A stretch of DNA of 19,349 bases from Candidatus Hydrogenedentota bacterium (lineage in GTDB: Bacteria > Hydrogenedentota > Hydrogenedentia > Hydrogenedentales > SLHB01), in the NCBI GenBank assembly GCA_007130675.1, contig SLSB01000359.1:1-19349 (forward strand), given 5' to 3'. Shown here in pieces: positions 15,993 to 19,349 of this stretch. Each line of letters begins with the position of its first letter. Position 1 is the first letter of the stretch. The translations under genes and the position numbers were made by a program. Below the pieces are notes generated by a model. That model did no database searches, was not told where the DNA came from, and saw only the letters and a list, made by a program, of their open reading frames with translations.

Positions 15993-16021
15993 AGTATACT
16001 GTGTATAGCAATAAAAGACAA
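15993..16021 (-). promoter_or_regulatory. Candidate sigma-70-type promoter for the FGE-like lipoprotein
   Basis: On the minus strand TTGTCT (plus 16016-16021, four of six) is followed after exactly 17 bases by TATACT (15993-15998, five of six), in AT-rich surroundings unlike the flanking genes. The start site would be near 15986, giving a leader of about 60 bases. Confidence 0.5.
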
Positions 16022-16033
16022 CGGTTCAAGATG

Positions 16034-16082
16034 TCTGATTTCAGAGAAGTACGTGACCAATCTCTGGCGAATGCTGATTCAG
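16034..16082. promoter_or_regulatory. Two related small dyads upstream of the FGE-like promoter
   Basis: TCTGA-TT-TCAGA (16034-16045) and CTGA-T-TCAG (16074-16082) share the CTGA/TCAG arms and have centres about 38 bases apart. They lie roughly 50 and 90 bases upstream of the predicted start on the minus strand, where an activator dimer could sit. The arms are short, so chance is a real possibility. Confidence 0.2.
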
Positions 16083-16288
16083 ACACTCTTCCTGCTTGAG
16101 GAAATCGGAGGCCCTGCGTGTGATGGGTCCAACGGGTGCGAAAAAGGTGCCTGCTTTTACTGCACACAGATTGTGTTGGGATACTTCACGGTAGCCTGCG
16201 GCATCTGAGAATTGCAATCTAAATCATGCAAACCCGTTTACGCGCAAAACTCGCATGACCGCCAGTGGAAAGCTGGGGAAGATCCGGG

Positions 16289-16879
16289 TTAGTTGCTTGT
16301 GGCGCGGCTGAGGTGGCTGCCACGAATATGTTCGAGGATATCGAGCAGTGCGCCGACCTCGGGCTCGCAACCCAGACAATCGAAGAACTGCACGCAGCCT
16401 GCGCAAATGCGTGGGCGTTCCAAAAGAAGGGCGTACTCCTGTTTCACCGGGCGCAGTGAAAACAAGCAGTCGCGCTCGCTTTCGTACAGGAAATCGTCGG
16501 GCTGAAGCAACGGATTCAGGGCAAGCGCACGGTATTGGAGCAGGCCCAGTGCGCCGCACAGCAGGAAATAGGCCGCGCGCTCCATCCCCGTGTACCGGGC
16601 GATGCCCTCGCTTTGCCACGTGGAGACGGAAACACCACCTTCGCCCAACGAAAACAGGCCACTTTCGTGATCGTCGGTGATCCGCAAGCTCAATGAGCGA
16701 ATCCCGCGCGAAAGGCGAAAATCGTAACGGGTCTGTGCCTGCGCCCCTATCTCAGATATTCGCTGGACTTCCTGCGCAGCGCCCGAGACACATACCGGCA
16801 CCACCTCGCCTGCCGAATGCGATGCATAATTTCTGAAACCGGTTTCCATGATGATAAGTCCCCACTCTTGTATCCGCAT
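16289..16879 (-). CDS. Unidentified cytoplasmic protein with a CxxC-x5-CxxC tail
   Basis: The product is 196 aa from ATG 16879; a second in-frame ATG at 16849 (residue 11) is possible, and neither has a strong ribosome binding site. There is no signal peptide, although RAAYFLLCGALGLL (101-114) is a moderately hydrophobic helix. The C-terminus has Cys138 in DCLFSL, then Cys159-x-x-Cys162 and Cys168-x-x-Cys171, a spacing suited to a zinc knuckle. A central ITDDHESG...GGVSVSTWQ stretch precedes the helix. This order (strand ending in VST, helix, CLF, then a CxxC) gives a faint impression of the archaemetzincin-like layout without its HExxH, but I would not assign a family. It lies downstream of the two-component genes, with its own candidate promoter and a structured spacer in between. 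Confidence 0.6.
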   Translation of the reverse strand: MRIQEWGLIIMETGFRNYASHSAGEVVPVCVSGAAQEVQRISEIGAQAQTRYDFRLSRGIRSLSLRITDDHESGLFSLGEGGVSVSTWQSEGIARYTGMERAAYFLLCGALGLLQYRALALNPLLQPDDFLYESERDCLFSLRPVKQEYALLLERPRICAGCVQFFDCLGCEPEVGALLDILEHIRGSHLSRATSN

Positions 16880-16906
16880 CCCTATGACTTCTTCAGTTTA
16901 AACACT

Positions 16907-16935
16907 ATTAAACGATTTTTTCAAAAAAGCCTCAA
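16907..16935 (-). promoter_or_regulatory. Candidate promoter for the Cys-rich unknown gene
   Basis: On the minus strand TTGAGG (plus 16930-16935, four of six) and TTTAAT (16907-16912, five of six) are exactly 17 bases apart. The -35 element overlaps the 3' arm of the adjacent hairpin, so transcription arriving from the regulator gene and initiation here may interfere. Confidence 0.4.
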
Positions 16936-16955
16936 TCGGGTAGTAACGGCTTTTT
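16923..16955 (-). terminator. Terminator-like hairpin after the response regulator gene
   Basis: Read on the minus strand, AAAAAGCC pairs with GGCTTTTTT across a 16-base loop, ending in a U-run. Only three G-C pairs make it weak, but its place about 110 bases after the regulator stop fits termination or attenuation. Part of its loop (CTACCCGA on the minus strand) is complementary to TCGGGTAG at plus 16989-16996, described in the findings. Confidence 0.35.
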
Positions 16956-17062
16956 CTGTGGGGGTATTTTGGGGGGAATTGTAAGGCTCTACCCGACAGG
17001 ACTCGCTCGGCGATGTACTGCTGTAAACATATGCAAACAAAGAAAATAGAGGAGTATGTGTA

Positions 17063-17731
17063 TTACGTCAGCGAGCGCTTAATTGCCCATTCCACACTGG
17101 TTTGCACAAGTTCAGCCCCGGATGCGAGGTGCATCTTCTCCTTGATGCGCGCGCGATATGTTTCCACAGTTTTAATACTTATGTTCAGTCGCTCGGCGAT
17201 TTGCCGGGTCGTGACTCCCTGGCCGATCAGCTCGAACACCTCGAGTTCACGGTCGGTAAGCCGCTCCATGGGCGATATCTCTGCCGAGGGCTGGTTGCTC
17301 GCAAAACTCATAAGGATACGTTCGTTGATGCGCTCGCTCACGTAGATGCCGCCATCGAGCACGCGGCGGATAGCCGTTACGATGACCTCGTCAGCTTCTT
17401 GCTTGGTAACATACCCGCGCGCGCCGGCTCGCAACGCGCGCTCGGCATAGATTTGCTCGTCATGCATGGATACGACCAGTGCAGCCGTTCTTGGAGCAAG
17501 CGAAGGCAGGCGCTTGAGCAACTCGAGGCCATTGGCATTCTTGAGCATGATGTCGACGATGACCAGGTCGGGTTGTATCGCCTCAAGCGCGGCCGCGGCC
17601 TCGGCGAGATCCTCGGCTTCGCCACACACGGCCATGTCGGGTTCGTGGTTGATGAGTTGTGCGAATCCTCGCCGCACGATAGGGTGATCATCGACAACCA
17701 AAATCCGGAACGACTGTGACTCTTGACTCAT
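17063..17731 (-). CDS. NarL/LuxR-family response regulator
   Basis: The product is 222 aa, normal length. The receiver domain (8-125) has the acidic pair Asp14/Asp15 in LVVDDHP, the phospho-acceptor Asp60 in LVIVDIML, the switch Ser88 and the conserved Lys110 in GYVTK. The LuxR-type helix-turn-helix (157-215) has LTDRELEVFELIGQG and IAERLNISIKTVETYRARI, the latter being the recognition region. It is a phosphorylation-dependent transcription factor. Its ATG overlaps the TGA of the histidine kinase gene (ATGA, four bases), so the two are translationally coupled and almost certainly cognate. Target genes are not shown by the sequence; the unknown gene downstream and the spacer structure are candidates. 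Confidence 0.95.
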   Translation of the reverse strand: MSQESQSFRILVVDDHPIVRRGFAQLINHEPDMAVCGEAEDLAEAAAALEAIQPDLVIVDIMLKNANGLELLKRLPSLAPRTAALVVSMHDEQIYAERALRAGARGYVTKQEADEVIVTAIRRVLDGGIYVSERINERILMSFASNQPSAEISPMERLTDRELEVFELIGQGVTTRQIAERLNISIKTVETYRARIKEKMHLASGAELVQTSVEWAIKRSLT

Positions 17732-19349
17732 CTCGCAACGCCCTCATCTGGGTTCTGTTTCGTGGTTGCCGCGCGGAATAGGCACGAGACCTCGGTGCCG
17801 CCGCCGAAACGCCGTTTGACGACGAATGTGGCGTCGGCGAGCCGGGCACGGTGCTCCATCAGGCGCAGGCCCATCCCGCCTTCGGTCGGGAGAATTTGCG
17901 GCAGCCCCTTGCCGTTATCCTCGATCTGGAGCATCTTTCCCACGCCGGTCTCGACCAGCATAATGCGAATCAGGGTTGCTTCGGCGTGTTTAACGGCATT
18001 GGTGACCGCCTCTTGGGCGATGCGGTAGAGATGCTCGGCCTGGTCAGGGCTGGTGACCAGCACGCACGGATCGCTTTCAAACAGACATTCGATGCCGGTG
18101 ACCTGCTCGGTGCGTTCGGCCAGTTTGTCCAAGGCGTGAGCCAAACCCTCGGCCTCGAGATCGACCGGACAGGCGCCACGGGCCAAGGTGCGCGTGTGAG
18201 CGATGGCTTCTTTGATGAGGTCGGCGATTTCCGCGGCTTCCCCCGCCTCTGTGATACCTTTCTCGGCCAAGGTCTGCGCCAGACCGCGGCTCATACAGAG
18301 AATTCCGGCGAGATGCTGCCCGAGACCGTCGTGCAGGTCGCGGCCAATCCGCCGCTGCTCGCGCGAACTGATCTCGAGGATCTCTTTCTCGAGGCCTTTG
18401 CGCGCCGTTATGTCTTCGGCGAAACCGGCAAACCGGAAGGTCTCACCGCGGCTGTTGAGCACGGGAAACCCGCGGTGCATGAGCCAGCGCGTGGCGCCAT
18501 CGGACCGGATGACCCGAAACTCGACCGTGCCGGCGTGAAACTCGTCGGTGAGCGTTTTCGCGACCCGCTCGCGATCGTCGGGATGGACGGCGGCGAGAAA
18601 ACACAGCGGGTCAGCCTGGAGCTGGTCCATCGGGATTCCCCAGATCTCGGCAAACGCCGGGCTGATGTAGAGGGCGCGGCTGAAATCGGCCGCCGCCAGC
18701 CAGAACATGGCGTGGCTGCTGCCCACCAGTTGCCGGAACCGCTCCTCACTCTCGCGCAGGGCCTTATCGGCACGCTGGCGGCTGATGGCGCCGGCGAAGA
18801 TCTCTGCCAGAATCAGGATAAGGGTCGATACCGCATCATCCCACTGATGGTCGCCGCGCATCACTTCGAAGACAACATACCCGGCAAGATCGCCATGGCT
18901 GATCATGGGGGCCATGAGAAAAGAGCATTGCGGGCCGGACCCCAAAACACCGCCCTCGTTTCCGGCATCGACCGGAAGTTCCCCGTTGTTCGAGAATCGA
19001 ATGCATGCATGCCTGCGAAGCTGCTGCAACAACCAGGGAAAAGTTTCGATGGACTGCTGCAGCCGGTCGGCAAGCGGCGGCGCCGGGCCCGAAGCGCCCC
19101 AGTCAAACCGGTGCTGCACTTGTTTCTCGTCGGTCGAGAACAGGGCGATTCCTATGCGGTCCACCTCAATGGCCTCGCCGATTTGGGCTATGGCGTTCTG
19201 GATGGCCTCGCCGACCTGTTCGGGTTTCACGCCGATGAAGCGCGTTGCGATACTCGTCAACAGTTGTTCCATCCGCAAATGCAGCTGCAGGTGGGTTTCC
19301 GCCTCGCGCCGCCGCGAGATGTCGCGCGCGATCCCCACCATGCCGATGG
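17728..19349 (-). CDS. NarX/DegS-type sensor histidine kinase (N-terminus beyond window)
   Basis: The frame is open to the window edge, and its first visible residues (IGMVGIARDIS) are the end of a PAS/PAC domain, so the gene starts outside and at least 539 aa are visible. Numbering from the Met at 19341: GAF-like domain about 25-190 (DRIGIALFS, MAPMISHGDLAGYVVFE), PAS domain about 195-318 (ESEERFRQLVG...FAEDITARKGLE) and HisKA_3 dimerisation with RRIGRDLHDGLGQH, where His337 is the phosphorylation site. The HATPase_c domain has the N-box EAVTNAVKHA (444-453, Asn448), the G1 box IEDNGKG (473-479) and GMGLRLMEHRA (489-499). No membrane helix is visible, so it is probably a cytoplasmic sensor, possibly of redox state or a small ligand. 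It phosphorylates the regulator encoded in the four-base overlap. Confidence 0.93.
   Translation of the reverse strand, partial: IGMVGIARDISRRREAETHLQLHLRMEQLLTSIATRFIGVKPEQVGEAIQNAIAQIGEAIEVDRIGIALFSTDEKQVQHRFDWGASGPAPPLADRLQQSIETFPWLLQQLRRHACIRFSNNGELPVDAGNEGGVLGSGPQCSFLMAPMISHGDLAGYVVFEVMRGDHQWDDAVSTLILILAEIFAGAISRQRADKALRESEERFRQLVGSSHAMFWLAAADFSRALYISPAFAEIWGIPMDQLQADPLCFLAAVHPDDRERVAKTLTDEFHAGTVEFRVIRSDGATRWLMHRGFPVLNSRGETFRFAGFAEDITARKGLEKEILEISSREQRRIGRDLHDGLGQHLAGILCMSRGLAQTLAEKGITEAGEAAEIADLIKEAIAHTRTLARGACPVDLEAEGLAHALDKLAERTEQVTGIECLFESDPCVLVTSPDQAEHLYRIAQEAVTNAVKHAEATLIRIMLVETGVGKMLQIEDNGKGLPQILPTEGGMGLRLMEHRARLADATFVVKRRFGGGTEVSCLFRAATTKQNPDEGVAR

Larger units (their letters stand above)
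15925..16288. other. 364-base intergenic region upstream of the FGE-like gene
   Basis: It holds a good minus-strand promoter candidate (15993-16021) and two small dyads (16034-16045, 16074-16082). A Cys-containing plus-strand frame at about 15987-16208 has no ribosome binding site and no match I recognise. I see nothing else in 16100-16288 and no clear terminator for the minus-strand gene ending at 16289. Confidence 0.5.

Noticed and set aside
15987..16208. Cys-containing 73-codon plus-strand frame
   Set aside because: It has no ribosome binding site, overlaps a better minus-strand promoter and resembles no known peptide class.
16959..16976. G-runs (five and six G) as a G-quadruplex
   Set aside because: Only two runs are present; an intramolecular quadruplex needs four.

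Overview
The window is GC-rich bacterial chromosome. It codes densely on both strands and carries many exported proteins: signal peptides, two lipoproteins, a membrane-anchored multidomain protein and several carbohydrate-active folds. The gene mix resembles large-genome environmental saprotrophs of the PVC/Hydrogenedentes type: propeller glycosidases, retropepsin-PDZ protein, sulfatase-modifying-factor-like protein and carboxypeptidase-regulatory-like repeats. That placement is an inference from gene content only. No rRNA, tRNA, CRISPR array, transposase or phage gene was seen.

Left part, plus strand (77-7398): two tandem secreted paralogues of a GH43/GH32-like five-bladed propeller come first. 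After a 437-base gap, which ends in a candidate promoter overlapped by a 20-bp near-palindrome, comes a TIM-barrel sugar isomerase/epimerase. Next is a short broken remnant of the C-terminus of a second TIM-barrel isomerase, with a frameshift at a run of six C. It is followed by a penicillin-acylase-family lipoprotein whose stop codon overlaps the start of an APH-type kinase by 4 bases.

Middle part, minus strand (12937 down to 7441): a double-DTA aspartic protease with a PDZ domain, then two large secreted glycosidase-like proteins. The first of these looks like a GH36/GH27-like barrel whose nucleophile position is Gln. The second keeps a plausible acidic site. Divergent from the protease is a membrane-anchored protein of about six tandem beta-sandwich domains (13121-15055). 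It converges on a minus-strand FGE/SUMF1-fold lipoprotein (15924-15100).

Right part, minus strand: a histidine kinase (running off the window end) and a NarL/LuxR response regulator overlap by 4 bases and form a two-component system. Downstream lies an unidentified protein with a CxxC-x5-CxxC tail. The spacer between regulator and unknown gene holds a terminator-like hairpin whose loop can pair with a sequence 45 bases away, overlapping a candidate promoter.

Overall this looks like an extracytoplasmic glycan-handling region with processing and regulatory genes. The least ordinary items are the acylase-kinase pair, the probable dead glycosidase, the isomerase remnant, the Cys-rich unknown and the RNA structure before it.
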